From contig OZ022501.1 of the NCBI GenBank assembly GCA_963989385.1, positions 23,708,102-23,772,101 on the forward strand: a DNA stretch of 64,000 nt. Direction: 5' to 3'. The notes under the pieces were generated by a model. The model saw only the letters and a program-made list of their open reading frames with translations, made no database searches and was not told where the DNA came from. Shown here in pieces: positions 11,440 through 22,453 of the stretch; the stretch's first letter is position 1, and each line of letters opens with the position of its first letter. The position numbers were made by a program, and so were the translations under genes. Source of the DNA: Ctena decussata (taxonomy: Eukaryota; Mollusca; Bivalvia; Lucinida; Lucinidae).

Positions 11440-12062
11440 GTGTGTAGGGGGAGTCTGTCTCCCTCTCCCTCCCCCTCCCCTTTTCTCCCACCCCCCCCCT
11501 TCTCCCTTGTCCCACCCTATTTCTCCCTACTCCCTCCCAGTCTTTTCTTTCTAAGGCCCTCTTTCTGCTTCCCCACCCTTAACTCACATTGTTTCCTAAT
11601 ACAACTTGATCCTGCAATTCATTCTGTACACTGCCATTTTGTTGACATCACTTGTACCCATTATTCTTGAATGCACCCTGCTAAACTTTGCTGTTTTAAA
11701 ACGTTTCGAAGGTTTCTATAACCAGTAATAACAAACTTTTCATCGCACCGTTATTTTCTTTGCTTCTTAAAAGGATATGCCATCCATACATCGCTCCCTC
11801 CCTCTCCTCGTCGTCTCCCTCTTCCTCCCCTTTTCTCCCTCTCCCTCCACCTTCTCCCGGCTCCCGCTCCCTTTTCTTCCGGCTCCTATCCCCTTTCTCC
11901 CCCTCTGCCGCCACCCCTGCACCCATCCCCCACCTCTTTTAGACCTTTCACTTTGTTGTTCCCGCGCCACCAACGCGCCAGTACGATAATAGGCCTCTCT
12001 GAGGTGTCTGTACTTCAATGATAGAAGAAGTCAAAGAAGAAGAAGAAGAAGAAGAAGAAGAA
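11440..12062. repeat. Two polypyrimidine tracts and a (GAA)n run
   Basis: CT-rich low-complexity stretches lie at about 11455-11580 and 11785-11940. A (GAA)n run lies at 12028-12062. Open frames of 60-80 codons on both strands here are compositional (Pro/Ser/Leu on one strand, Gly/Arg/Glu on the other). Confidence 0.85.
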
Positions 12063-13970
12063 ATGCTTAATTAAAGTGGAATGTACCTAATGGGCTCTCC
12101 CATGGATTTTTTTCTGTACAGATGTATATTTTGCGTTACACCCGAATATGAAGAAAAGAAGCTACCAAACCGAGCTCATTTATTTGCGTTCAAAGATTAG
12201 GAAAAATGGACGCAAAATGCACTGACGTCAACGTAAATTAGACTTTTTTCGCTAATATTTCGGCACTAAAAATCTTAAGGCACATTTATGGGCCCATAGA
12301 TTTTTTTCTTTTTAAACTAATATAACAATTTATTATTTCGGCCATCGATTAAAGAGAAAAAAGTCCTTGGTTACCAAGTTCGTTTTGTCAGTATAAACGT
12401 CCAAACGAACTTAGGTCTAGTCAGTTTGTGTGTTTTCGCGCCAAAATCGCTAGCTCTAGACGTTACGTGATCGGAGACTTTTGAAATAAGTTTGGCTATT
12501 TAAAAGCTTTTTATGCTGAAAAGTAGCCAGGCTCCAGTCGAATCTGTATGTTAGTTTGGTGGGCAGATTCGTCTGGTAACTTACATGCAGGCTCCGCAAT
12601 ATGATACTCCTCTCATAAATAAGCAACATTACAAGTGCCATAAAGTGTCATTTGACTAACATAGATAAGTTATCTCATCAATTTTTATTGGATTCTCCAA
12701 ATGCCATTACCTGTCTGTGAATCTGAGGGCAAAGTTTAAAACCATGAAAAGGAAAGGGGTGGAATGGATTTGAATTGATGACATTATCTATATCTATTTT
12801 GGTACAATTTGCTCCCAGAATGGGAGATGATGGTTCTCTTACAGGAAAGAAATCGCTCCTGACGGGGTAGTAAATTCTTTTCTGTAAGAGTAGCATTCCA
12901 AATCAATGGAAAGAAGTGAATGAGATTGTTACATTGCACTCCATTCCATGCCAGAATTTAAACCATGCCAAAAGTGAAGTTCTGGTGGTATATATGTTGT
13001 TTCACAGTCTGTGCATAAGATTTTAATTTTATACTGTCTTAAATAAGTAATAGGCATTAAACAATGAGCTGTATCACACTTTTCATTCCTTTCCAATTCT
13101 CCATCAGTCATGATCAGATTTAAGGCAGTGTATATCTAGCAATCCTTTTTTAGAAGGTCTGATAAGTGCAAGTCCAGTTATTGCACTGGCTTTAAGTGTA
13201 TTGTTTTTTAAAGAGAACTGGTGTGTCTTGGATTTTTACTAGTGCTGATCAGATCAGACTGAAATGTATAGGGCGTTTGCTAAAAGGTCAGTGTGTCTTT
13301 TCTTAAAGACGGTTTGAATCTTTTTGAGATGATTTACTTTATTATAAATTCTTTGACAATCAGTTGTGCAAGTGTAGGGGAACTTTCCTCCATACTCTAA
13401 TTTTGACAAATGCATGTCATATTAGGAGATCACGTATGCATCTGAAATGTACCTCACTCTGAAATTTGACAAACATGTTGCTGCAAACACTGTAGACCTA
13501 GATAAGACTGCTCTAGAGAAGTTTGATCACTTTGGCATTTATTTATAGTTTTTATAAAATACCCCCTTGACTATAAAACGGATTAGTCGAAAACAAAGGT
13601 AGAATAATCAATTACAGAAAATCTGTAGGTTCAGGGTCAGTTGTATTCATATAGTTTCATGATCTTTGAATCCAGAGTTATAAAAACAATTTACCACGGC
13701 ACTTTAGTTTTATCAGGCTGACCATCTGTGTTTATATTTTTAAACTGCTACTTTGACTGCAACAACATAAAGGGATGGACATAAGGTCAGTAAAATTAAA
13801 ATCTTAAAACGTTCCTTTAAGAGCAGATAATACATACAGAAGTAGGAACATGGGCCAGACTACGTAGTTTCGGCTCATAAAGCCTCGTCAGTGACCCTGA
13901 CAATATCTGGTGACGAAACCAGAAAATTCTTGTAAGTTCACTGCTGGGAAAGTTTTAGGCTTTGCCTCAC
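12063..13970. other. ~1.9 kb AT-rich stretch; no recognised gene
   Basis: Small minus-strand open frames at 12678-12896 and 12929-13111 lie near each other but do not match a family I recognise and have no clear splice sites. They may be relics of an old element. No tandem repeats noted. Confidence 0.4.
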
Positions 13971-13981
13971 ATGTAAGTACC

Positions 13982-14026
13982 CAGACCCTATGTTCTTTGC
14001 AAACGATATATTGAACATAGGGTCTG
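13982..14026. other. Perfect 14-bp hairpin
   Basis: CAGACCCTATGTTC at 13982-13995 is followed after 17 bases by its exact reverse complement at 14013-14026. The flanks are AAGTAC and AAGCCAGACT. Possibly the end of a small transposon; no further evidence. Confidence 0.6.
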
Positions 14027-14121
14027 AAGCCAGACTAGCTGAAAAGGGTGAACACTGAAATCAATAATGCACGCACATTCACTAAATTATCATTTTCACT
14101 AAGTAGATGGATGATGGTGTG

Positions 14122-14470
14122 GTTTTGCGGTCTTTTCAACAGCATTTGTATTATATCAAGCGGTCTGAAAAGTGATAATGAAAGGCTATTTGCAGTGGCA
14201 ACCTGTTCACGGTGAACAAAAATTCCGCTTCCTGTGGAATTTGAACCCAGGGCGATAGCTTAGCATGCTAGCCCTTAACTCGTGGCCTAATGGACAATAA
14301 TAGCTTTTTACGGTCTGTTCTAGGCTCAGCGGTGCATTCGTGAAACAGCAAAGTTCTACTTACGGAAGGTAAAAATGGTCAATTTTTTCCCCTGGGAGAT
14401 GCACTTTTCGCCCACCTCTGCTTAACGATAGGCACGACAAAAGTGAAATGTTCTTAAAAGACCGCAAAAC
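14122..14470. mobile_element. Inverted-repeat element, ~350 bp (MITE candidate)
   Basis: GTTTTGCGGTCTTTT (14122-14136) and its exact reverse complement (14456-14470) bound a 349-bp segment without coding capacity. Inside, on the minus strand, CTGGGTTCAAATTCC (about 14240-14255) resembles a tRNA B box, so an old tRNA-derived SINE head may sit in it. I saw no clear TSD. Confidence 0.5.
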
Positions 14471-14624
14471 TCAAATAAATAAATACATAAATAAATAAAA
14501 TCATGTATACATGTAGGGGTGTTTGTGCGTTTATTGCAAGGATTTCATCATTGTGTAAATAAATATTATTTCAGTCTTTAGTCAGGGAAATTTGATATTA
14601 GCATTTTGTGAATCACTCGCTCTC

Positions 14625-14652
14625 TCTTTCTCTCTCTCTCTCTTTTTCTCTA
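14625..14652. repeat. (CT)n microsatellite
   Basis: A short CT-rich run with few interruptions. Confidence 0.85.
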
Positions 14653-14659
14653 AAATGTA

Positions 14660-15360
14660 CAGACGAAGAAAAACATATAAACAGAGTTCGTTTCAATCTG
14701 CCTTCCGTAATTTCTTGCTAGTATGGGAATGTGTGAGATGAGCACGAATGCAGGGGCTTGGTATATCAAAAAGGTAGTTACTGTTTTCACTGCCACAAAA
14801 TCCATAATTCAGTCCTTGGCAGTGTCGGTGACGAAGAATTGATGAGATGGTGAATAGAACAAGAGTTGTCAGAAGACAACAAAGCGCGCCTTACAGGAGC
14901 TTGACTCTCGCAGCGCTGGTGGTATACACAGTTCCGAGCCACACCCAGAATATCACTCAAAATCACATGATAGCGTATACCTGGCCAATGCAACGACAAC
15001 TTAACACGTGACATAGTCTCACAAACAAATCGCACGTGGTCAGTATCCAACATAAGTCCGTGATTTTACCTAACAGTCAATGGAGGGATGTATACCTGTT
15101 TAAAGAAAACAAACTAACACAATTTTTAATAAACTTACCATGTTTTGCAAATAAAGAACGCATCGGAAATGCATGATGCGCCAACGGCCATGTGTAGATC
15201 ATGAGGAGGCTGATTCTTTGCCATAGATCGCCAACATTTAGCAGACACTTGCTTTTGTCATTTTTTTTTCCGCCATCTTTGTGTAAGCTTGTGAGACGTA
15301 GTAACAGTAACTAAGCAGGCGGAGCTTAGCGGCTATTCTCGGAACTGTGTATCGAAAGGC
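14660..15360. other. Unassigned ~700 bp; weak minus-strand open frame
   Basis: An 88-codon minus-strand frame at 15053-14787 contains His, Cys and Ser runs but no recognised domain. A T run and CGCCATCTTTGTG near 15262-15285 have no clear role. No repeat structure seen. Confidence 0.3.
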
Positions 15361-15364
15361 TCTT

Positions 15365-16455
15365 GTCCAAATGTATGTGAGTGTCAAGTATAATGATTGC
15401 CATCCATATAGGGACTGAGAAATATAATTGAGTCAGTGAAGCATGAAACACATGTCAAATCCATACATGGATGGCGATGCTAAAATGTTCTTGTCCATAT
15501 ATAAGTGTGTGCCAAGTATAATGGTTCTAAACCATATAGGGACTGAGAAATATCACAAAGTCAGTGAAGCGTATCATAAAGTCAGTGGAGCAAAAATATA
15601 GGTTGAATCCATACATGGATGATGGTGTTCACCTGACCCTGTCCATATGTAGGTGTGTGCCAAGAATCATGGCCCTTACCCAGACAGGTACTGAGAAATA
15701 TCACAAAGTCAGTGAAGCGTACCATAAAGTCAAATGAAGCATAAAATATACTCAAATCCATACAAAGAGGATGCTGCTGAAATGATCTTATTCACGTGTA
15801 AGTGTGTGCAAAGTATCATAACTGTAACCCATATAGGGAGTGAGAAATATCATAAAGTCAGTGAAGCGTAAAAATGTAGGTCACTGTCCTACACGGTTGG
15901 TTACACGCACATGCCCTCGTCCAGATGCAAGTAATGACCAAATATCATGACACTAACCCTTATAACTACTTTGAAACTGACTTGAACACAAATGCTTAAC
16001 ATACATTCACGTATTTTTTTCTAAGTCAGCAGACCATGACCAGTAGGACAAGGTCATACATGGTGCATATATTCAGGTGATCATGTGCTGATGTAAAGGT
16101 GTACCAAGATTCATTTACTCTAGCCCTTATACTTTGTGAGAAAAAGCCCTAAACGCAAATGGTTAACATAGGTTAAACTACATTAACCTATTTTTTTTTT
16201 CAAAGTCAGTTGACCATAACCAGTAGGTCGGGGTCATACATGGTGCATACATTCAGGTGATCATGTTCTGATGTAAGTGTGTACCAAGTTTCATTACTCT
16301 AGCCCTTATACTTTGTGAGAAAAAGACCTAAACGCAAATGGTTAACATAGGTTAAACTGCTCACAGACAAGGACGCAGACGCGGACGCGAACGCGAACAC
16401 GAACGCGAACGCTGACGCATACTCGGACTACGACGCCGGGGGTATAACATAAGCT
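15365..16455. repeat. Tandem-array element: ~125-bp units, ~230-bp units, GACGCG tail
   Basis: About four or five units of ~125 bp share TGTGTGCCAAGTATMATG, ATATAGGGACTGAGAAATATC and AAAGTCAGTGAAGC (15365-15950). Two larger units follow at about 15960-16180 and 16185-16360, sharing ACCAGTAGGWCRRGGTCATA and TTATACTTTGTGAGAAAAAG. The block ends in a (GACGCG)-type run at 16373-16430 and a small hairpin CCTTTGC-TTC-GCAAAGG at 16458-16474. The array-plus-hairpin ending is like the pearl-type elements elsewhere in the window. Confidence 0.75.
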
Positions 16456-16555
16456 CTCCTTTGCTTCGCAAAGGCGCGCTAATAAAATGGCTGCACAGGC
16501 GACCTCGACAGCTAGAAAAAGTACACAAGGACCCATATTACCAACATACATTTGA

Positions 16556-16746
16556 AGCACGACACGACAAAACTAACAAAGTGGAAAGTGTGCCACGCGA
16601 ACACTTAGATCAGTCTGGGCACCCGCTCAGTCTGATCAGATTCTTCGCTGTACGCCTAAAGAGTAGCTTAGGGTCGAAGCTAGCTCCATGTGGACAGCGA
16701 AGACACTAATCTAGACTGTTAGTTTTGTCGTGTCGCGGCTCATTCC
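16556..16746. mobile_element. MITE with GCCGCGACACGACAAAAC terminal repeat, copy 2
   Basis: The left end ACGACACGACAAAACTAACA and the right end TGTTAGTTTTGTCGTGTCGC are inverted copies. The core has GATCAGTCTGGGCAC and AGCTAGCTCCATGTGGACAG, as in the copy at 6521. The left end has lost a few bases (AAGCACGACACG rather than GAGCCGCGACACG). No TSD could be fixed. The plus-strand frame crossing it is not a gene. Confidence 0.8.
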
Positions 16747-16949
16747 TATTCGCAATATCAAAATGCAAAAACTTGGAAATGATATAGCGGCTATTTCAGA
16801 CAGCTTAAATCTGAAACTTTGACCAGACTGTGTAGTTGATATGCGTCTCTGTTTATAGCATGTTCTCTGTGACGCAGCTCAGTCAAGAAAATATTGGCGG
16901 TGGTCGCTCTGCTTTGTTCTCTATATCTGAAAAAAGAATACCGTATGAA

Positions 16950-17500
16950 CAGACAACGCAGACCTTGATCGGTGACGGCTTAAATGAGATATTGACAGAA
17001 GTACTGTATTTCAATACTCGCAAACCCAGAGGTAGGAGCAGAATCACGGCATGTCTGGTATTGAACCCCCTTTTTCGCAGCCAACACGAACGGACTACAT
17101 TGTGGGGTGACAGTCTGAACAAAATGTACACGTGTTCAAAAATAGCTCTTAATTCTTCACCATCATCTTCTGTAAGTGCTTTCTCCAATGCTTGTAGGGC
17201 ATCTGACTCATAGGTCAAAGGTCCTGGGTTCGAAACCCGGTCTGGCCACATACTTTCGTTTCTCCTTCCGCTGATTCAAGAAGAGCAGTTGTCAGTTACT
17301 GGCGAAAGTATGTGCACTTAGTACTGGTTAACTGCTTATGGGGTCTAAGCCTGCCCAGGAATAGTGTGGTTAGGTTAACTGACCGTCCCGACATAGCTGT
17401 TTACCGTGGACGTTTTAAACAACAAATCAATCAATTTCCCCAATGCTTGAGTATTCTCGCAACGACTGCTTTCATATAACTAGAAGCTCAATTTAGAATT
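16950..17500 (-). pseudogene. Possible host exon or retro-fragment split by a SINE
   Basis: If the SINE at 17195-17439 and one TSD copy are removed, the minus strand reads one open stretch: LYESSRCENTQ joined to ALEKALTEDDGEELRAIFEH and onward. A CTTCTAG just before the L codon (about 17487) could be a splice acceptor. I recognise no domain, and the 3' boundary has no convincing donor (CAC|GTGTAC is weak). It could equally be a relic of a mobile element. Confidence 0.3.
17195..17439 (+). mobile_element. tRNA-derived SINE family A, 5'-truncated, 10-bp TSD
   Basis: Begins within the tRNA-like head (TAGGGCATCTGACTCATAGG). The B box is intact (GGTTCGAAACCC), followed by the family body (CACATACTTTCGTTTCTCC, CAGTTACTGGCGAAAGTATG, GCCTGCCCAGGAATAGTG, GTTTACCGTGGACG) and an (AATC)n-type tail. 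The duplications CCAATGCTTG lie at 17185-17194 and 17440-17449. Other copies are at 25429, 27722 and 54686. Confidence 0.88.
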
Positions 17501-17649
17501 TTCTCAGAATTTGGTTACGTGAGCTCTGCCAGCCTCTTCCCCGACTGTATGGAACCTCATTTTGTAAATTTAATACCGACTTTCAGATGGATTTTCAGCA
17601 TAAAGACTGTTATCACCATGCGTAAGTGCAATGCACTGAACGTCAGAGT

Positions 17650-18055
17650 AGGCCGCTATATTATAAATTACGCCAACTTGAGTGAATTAAGGTGACGTTA
17701 CGTCCTTCGCATTCCACGTAATTTATAGCGCCGTCCTTTACGTACATCCCACCTTAATAGGGGTATGATGAGGCGCATTGACTGGATGTTGGAGCGGAGC
17801 TTGCTGTTTAGTAATTGAGCTGCCACTTGCGAAACATCTTTATCTTGCCCTTAATGAATGAGTTATATTATATTGTTGCCATTTCCGAACGTTGCTTGTT
17901 TTATAGTTAGCTTGTATATTTAGTCACTGGGGCAAGATAAGGCATATTGACTTGACGGTGGAGTAGAGCTTACTGATTAGCGATTGAGCTGCCACCTGCG
18001 AAACACCACTGTCCAGTAAAATGTCCTGGGTCTCTGATTTTTTATGATCTTGCCC
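17650..18055. repeat. Hairpin plus ~180-bp direct duplication
   Basis: GGCCGCTATATTATAAATTACG (about 17652) and CGTAATTTATAGCGCC (about 17720) form inverted arms. After them, a ~60-bp segment is present twice (about 17777-17840 and 17948-18005), sharing GAGCTGCCACYTGCGAAACA and ATTGACT. Both may be parts of one small non-autonomous element. Confidence 0.55.
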
Positions 18056-18065
18056 TTGCTAAGCT

Positions 18066-18290
18066 TTAGTTGGTTGGTTGGTTGGTTATTTTGGGTTTAA
18101 CAACCCCCCGAGACAGTATTTCAGTCTATATCTGGCCGTTCCCCAAAGAGAGGGGAAAAGAAGAGAGAAATGATAGACGAGAGAAAAATGTCCAAACAAC
18201 CCCCACCCGCACCTACTGCAAGCACAGTAAGCCCTTGCCCTACTACTATTCAAATAAGTAGGACGCCCCGGCACTGGAAGTTACACGCAG
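18066..18290 (-). mobile_element. SINE family B, inverted copy
   Basis: Reverse complement of the element at 8143-8383. Its tail reads as (TTGG)n at 18068-18087 on the plus strand, followed by TTTTGGGTTTAAC. The body has GAGACAGTATTTCAGTCTAT, AATGATAGACGAGAGAAAAA and CGGCACTGGAAGTTACACGC. TSD not resolved. Confidence 0.85.
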
Positions 18291-18299
18291 TCAAGCAGA

Positions 18300-18860
18300 T
18301 TAGTATATAAGCTACTAAACTGTCCTATGTGTTTATTCACGTTCGGTGTGCTAATATTTCACTTCTTCTACATGTTCTAGGGCTAGTGATTATGATGCAT
18401 AATTAATTAATTAATTATATCGTATTATATCTCCAATTAGTTAGATCTGACATGGTTGTTCGCATGGTGTGCAGGCACTTGGGTCTATGAGGACATCCTC
18501 GCTAGAGGTAATATGAACATCTTACTAACTGATTATTCATTCTTACATTTTTTACATTTTCATATATACTCTTGCTTTAGCAGTCGGTTCAAAAGCTCAT
18601 CAATAGCTTAGGTTGTATTGCTATGTATCAAACTTGTCGACTTTATATAACTCATATCTTGTCTTATTAGCTTCCAGTTGAATTTTGTTACTCCAAGTAC
18701 TGTCAATTTTGACTTTCAACCATGTTTTTCCACGGGTTCTTAGAAAAACTAGTTCCTAAAAGGTCTACTGTATCTGGTAATTCATAAAGTTCCAGGATCT
18801 TTTTCACATAGGTGACGAGTCATTTATTATATTTTCATTTTTCATATGGTTCACTAAATT
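18300..18860. other. AT-rich spacer; no gene seen
   Basis: Contains a short (AATT)n run near 18400-18420. No coding sequence supported. Confidence 0.4.
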
Positions 18861-18868
18861 TTTTCCGA

Positions 18869-18945
18869 CTCCCCCCCCCCCCCCCCCCCCCCGTCTCGCC
18901 AGAATTATTTTCCCGACACCCCCCGCCACACACACACACAGATAT
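18869..18945. repeat. Poly-C tract and (CA)n microsatellite
   Basis: A C run at about 18871-18892 and ACACACACACAC near 18928-18940. Such runs are assembly-sensitive. Confidence 0.85.
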
Positions 18946-19211
18946 AGCTGACAAAAATGACAGAAATTGTATGCCCTCCATCCCACATCCCAGCTACCAT
19001 TCACACAGACAGACACATACCATATTTAATACCTATTTTATTTCAACTGACCTCGATCAAAACCTGTATGAAACACAAAGAACATTTTCTTATTCTAACA
19101 GGTTAATCTGCATTTCTTGCACTTTTCTTCTGCTTATGGGCATCTAGAAATCTTTTTTTGTCGAATGCTTAATATGATATTAATCGGGCTTCTTGGGTGG
19201 GGGTCTCGGGC

Positions 19212-19345
19212 GCAGCCACCAGAAGCCACAGTAGTTTTGCTGATGAAAAGGCACCTGGAGAGCTGATATCACAAACACTGCTCCCCAAGAAGCCACAGTA
19301 GTTTTTCTGATGAAAAGGCACCTGGAGCGCTGATATCATAAATGC
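19212..19345. repeat. ~67-bp direct duplication
   Basis: AAGCCACAGTAGTTTTGCTG, ATGAAAAGGCACCTGGAG and GCTGATATCA occur twice in tandem with only a few differences. Confidence 0.8.
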
Positions 19346-19599
19346 AGGCATTTCAACTGAGAACAAAATCATCAACTCGACATGATTTTATAGACACTTT
19401 CCTACTGTTGTTCTAACAAATCAATGAAAAGCTGTCCAAAATTTTCTGTGTCATTTCCATAAATATGTTTAGGTTCTAGTTCTAGTTCTATCAATTATGT
19501 GCTGGGCTCCTCTGGAGCATCTTTGCACAGTTACTATTTACAGGCACGTGACAAGGGGAGTGAAGTCCTGTACAGCTAAAACTGGTTAAAAACATCCGT

Positions 19600-21235
19600 G
19601 TTTACGGGTGCCCACCCAGGTTCAAAGTTTTGAATGATTTTAGGGACTGAGCACTGACTGTCTCAGTAGGCAGGCTGTTCCACAATCTTATCCCTGATCG
19701 GAAGAAAGCAAATTTGTAGGCGTCTACACTGCAGTATGGCACGAGATATCTGTGGTTATGTCCTTTTGTTCGGGATGTATCAACAGGCTGAAACAATATG
19801 AGATGTCGGTATCTCAATGAGATGATTAATGATTCTGTACATCAAGACCATCTTACCATGCTGTCTGCGAGTGTGGGGGTCTTCCCTGTCAAGATGTTCA
19901 AGCATGCTTGTAACACTGCTTGTTCGTCTGTAATCACCTGTTACAAATTTTGCCGCTCGACGCTGCACAGCTTTTATCTTGTTGATATTGGACATGTGTT
20001 AGAGTCCCAGATGCTTGATACATACTCTAGCTGGGGGCGCACAAGTACTTTGTAGCAGGTAGGTTTAACATCAGGCGAACAGGATGAGAGATTCCGTCTG
20101 AGGAATGCTGTTGTAGTTGTTTGCCTTCTTCGTGATGTTGTCGATGTGCTGATTCCAAGACAAAGTGCTGTCAATGGTGACTCCCAGGTACTTAGCCTTG
20201 TCAGTGCGCCGTAGTATCTGGCCATTCGTTGTAATCGTTGTAATCCAAGCCCTTAATGGTCGAAGTATCTCGCGGGTAATAAATGGTATAGTCTGAGTCA
20301 ACCACGTTCCGCTTGTTGGTAATGCGAATGACTCCACACTTGTCCGGGTTGAATTTCATATGCCATTCCTTCTCCCATTGCTGTAGATTGTCTAGGTCCT
20401 CTTGGAGAGCCTTGGTATCTGCTGAGGAGTTGATCCGTCTGTACATGAAACAGTCATCTGCAAAAGGCGTGCGCTGGACTTTGACGCAAGATGGGAGATC
20501 GTTGATATATACAAGGAATAGCAGTGGACCCAGGACAGTGCCTTGGGGACACCCGATGAAACTGGTGCTGCTGAAGGTGCAATACCGTCAAGGAAAACTC
20601 GCTGGGTTCTGCCATCTAAGAAGCTCTTTACCCATTCCAAGATGTTGCCGCGGACGCCGTAACGATGGAGCTTGATAGCTAATCGTTGGTGGGGCACCTT
20701 GCCAATGTTTTACTGAAATCCAACAGGATAGCACCTGTCTGGCTCCGACTGTTCAGTCCCATGACTAAATCTTTAATCGGTCCTACTAAACACTGCTAAG
20801 ACACCATAAAGACACACAAAGACACCACAAAGACACACAAAGACACCACAAAGACACACACAGACACCCAATGACACACAAAGACACTTTTAATTATGTT
20901 AGTTAATTATGAAAAAAAAAATATTTGTACGCTTTTACTGATCTTTGAGGGTAGAGACCTTAGCTTGAAATCTTGTACTGTAGTTTGCAATGGCGAAATA
21001 TATATACTTTAATTGTATGGACAAGCTGGCTCTCACAGGATCTTCTTTTTCTGAAGCCATGCTGAGCATCACAAAGGCTCTTGTTATCTTCAAAGAACCT
21101 CATTAGATGGCTGTGAATGATGTGTTCTAACCCTTTGCAGCTCACGGAAGTAAGAGACACTGGTCATTAGTCGGATGCTTTGCTTCTGTCCCCTTTCTTG
21201 AAAATTGGCGAGATATTTGCGGTTTTCCATTCAGA
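19600..21235 (-). pseudogene. Jockey/CR1-like LINE reverse transcriptase, broken and interrupted
   Basis: On the minus strand from 21235: ISPIFKKGDRSK, PVSLTSVSCKGLEHIIHSHL and DAQHGFRKRRSCESQL (RT palm start). Then a ~180-bp interruption (about 20770-20950) with a short AAAGACAC tandem repeat. Then ILLDFSKTLA (degenerate motif A), VPHQRLAIKLHRYGVRG, VSSGVPKALSWV (altered QGSVLGP motif), TPFADDCFMYRRI (catalytic FADD, about 20440-20470), KYLGVTIDSTLSWNQHID and the tail FFRSGIRLWNSLPTE ending near 19602. At least four frame breaks. Same group as the fragments at 10.9 and 40.3 kb. Confidence 0.88.
20803..20890. repeat. AAAGACAC(CAC) short tandem repeat
   Basis: Alternating AAAGACACCAC and AAAGACACAC units inside the gap of the LINE at 19.6-21.2 kb. 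Confidence 0.85.
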
Positions 21236-21620
21236 CTCAGAATCAGAATCAGAATTGTTTACTGGTGATACGTCCAAGGACAATCATTCACCAGGACCTG
21301 TGAATCAGGGAAGCTAGTCCCTAGCCCTTGTAAGAGAAGTAAACTTAGTAACTGAAACCTCTGCACCCTCCGCAGCAGAAATAAGTGAATCTTCCAGGGA
21401 GTTCCAATCTCTAATAGTCTGGGGGAAGAAACTGGACTTGTAAATGTCAGTCCCAGCCAATGGGGTTTGAAATGTCAGGGAATGATGATTCCTGGTACGC
21501 CTATTTGGGGGAACAAGGTCATTTATGGGTATACTGGCTACACCCCTCGGACCTTTGTAAAGCATTATAAGTCTACTATCATTCCCTTGGGATCTGACCT
21601 TGTTCCACTGATGCCTGGTA
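21236..21620 (-). pseudogene. Second LINE 3' end with (ATTCTG)n tail
   Basis: The minus strand reads MLYKGPRGVASIPINDL, RRTRNHHSLTFQTPLAGT, DIYKSSFFPQTIRDWNSL and KFTSLTRARD, then a stop near 21315. A short 3' UTR ends in an ATTCTGATTCTGATTCTGA-type tail at 21236-21257, the usual 3' signature of CR1-like insertions. It directly abuts the 5' part of the older LINE, so it was probably inserted into it. Confidence 0.82.
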
Positions 21621-21639
21621 TATTAAAGTAAGCAGGGGA

Positions 21640-22050
21640 AGATTTCAGTGGCCATTGCATTTCCTGGTAGACTGGATATATTTTATTGTGTGGACATTTA
21701 TTTCAATATACGGTGGTGGTGGACTATCAAAAGTCTACTCATTCAAATGCGAGGTGTTCCTATAAGGGCAGGAATTATACAATGTAAGCCAAAAAAAAAA
21801 AAAAAAAAAAAAATCATTCATGAGCACTTGGCGGCATTTAACCGTTGATAATATCGTGCCTTCTTGGATTTTGTAAACTTTAAGGTGCCGTTTTGGGAGT
21901 GGATGGAATCGAACGTGTAAGTTCTTATTCTTGTTGATATTATTCTCCCTCTTTCTGTTCAGAGCTGCCACAAGTCTTGTGTTAAGTTTAATTTGACAGA
22001 CCTGACCAGTACGCGGACACAACCAGTACGCGGACACTTGTAGATCAGCT
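21640..22050. other. Spacer with poly-A run; no gene seen
   Basis: An A run of about 23 lies at 21790-21812. CCAGTACGCGGACAC is duplicated at about 22005 and 22023. The short frames on either strand are not convincing. Confidence 0.4.
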
Positions 22051-22051
22051 C

Positions 22052-22453
22052 TAGCAGTGAATTGTTGAGTAATAATTCACTGTTTGGAGGTCAGTTGTAA
22101 AGTAGATCATATCACGAGCGCGGAGCTCAAATGATATATTCATATCGGTATTAAAGTAAAACTCACCCATTACTTTAGACTGTATGGAACAGAGCCGCAA
22201 ACTTGTCTCAGCCGGTACAATTCTCATCTGGAGCTCCAGAGAAAGAAAGCCCGTCTTCCCGCTACGACGTCAAGGTAAGTAAGAGAGTGCTTCTGCAGTC
22301 ACGTGCAGCGAAATTAGCGCCATCTAACTGCCGAACCAAATCGACCAGTAACTGACCGCAATGGACAATCCGTCGGACATGGCGCACCACTACACTATAC
22401 CTACTTACAACTGACCGACAAACAGTGAATTAATACTCAACAATTCAATGCTA
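22052..22453. mobile_element. ~400-bp MITE with ~55-bp terminal inverted repeats
   Basis: The left end runs TAGCAGTGAATTGTTGAGTA, then ATTCACTGTTTG and GGTCAGTTGTAA. The right end, reverse-complemented, gives TAGCATTGAATTGTTGAGTA, then ATTCACTGTTTG and GGTCAGTTGTAA. The subterminal CAGTGAATTGTTGAGTAATAA part can itself fold. No coding capacity. Class unknown; no TSD certain. Confidence 0.85.

Noticed and set aside
11440..12018. Proline/serine-rich or Gly/Arg-rich proteins on both strands
   Set aside because: Low-complexity polypyrimidine tracts give open frames on both strands; no domain or splice signals.
12678..13111. Two-exon host gene on the minus strand
   Set aside because: The two frames could be neighbours, but there are no clear donor/acceptor pairs and no recognisable domain.
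16883..17251. 122-codon minus-strand protein starting MWPDRVSNPGPLTYESDAL
   Set aside because: Its first part is the translation of the SINE head (B box region). Only the stretch after it could be host coding, listed separately at low confidence.
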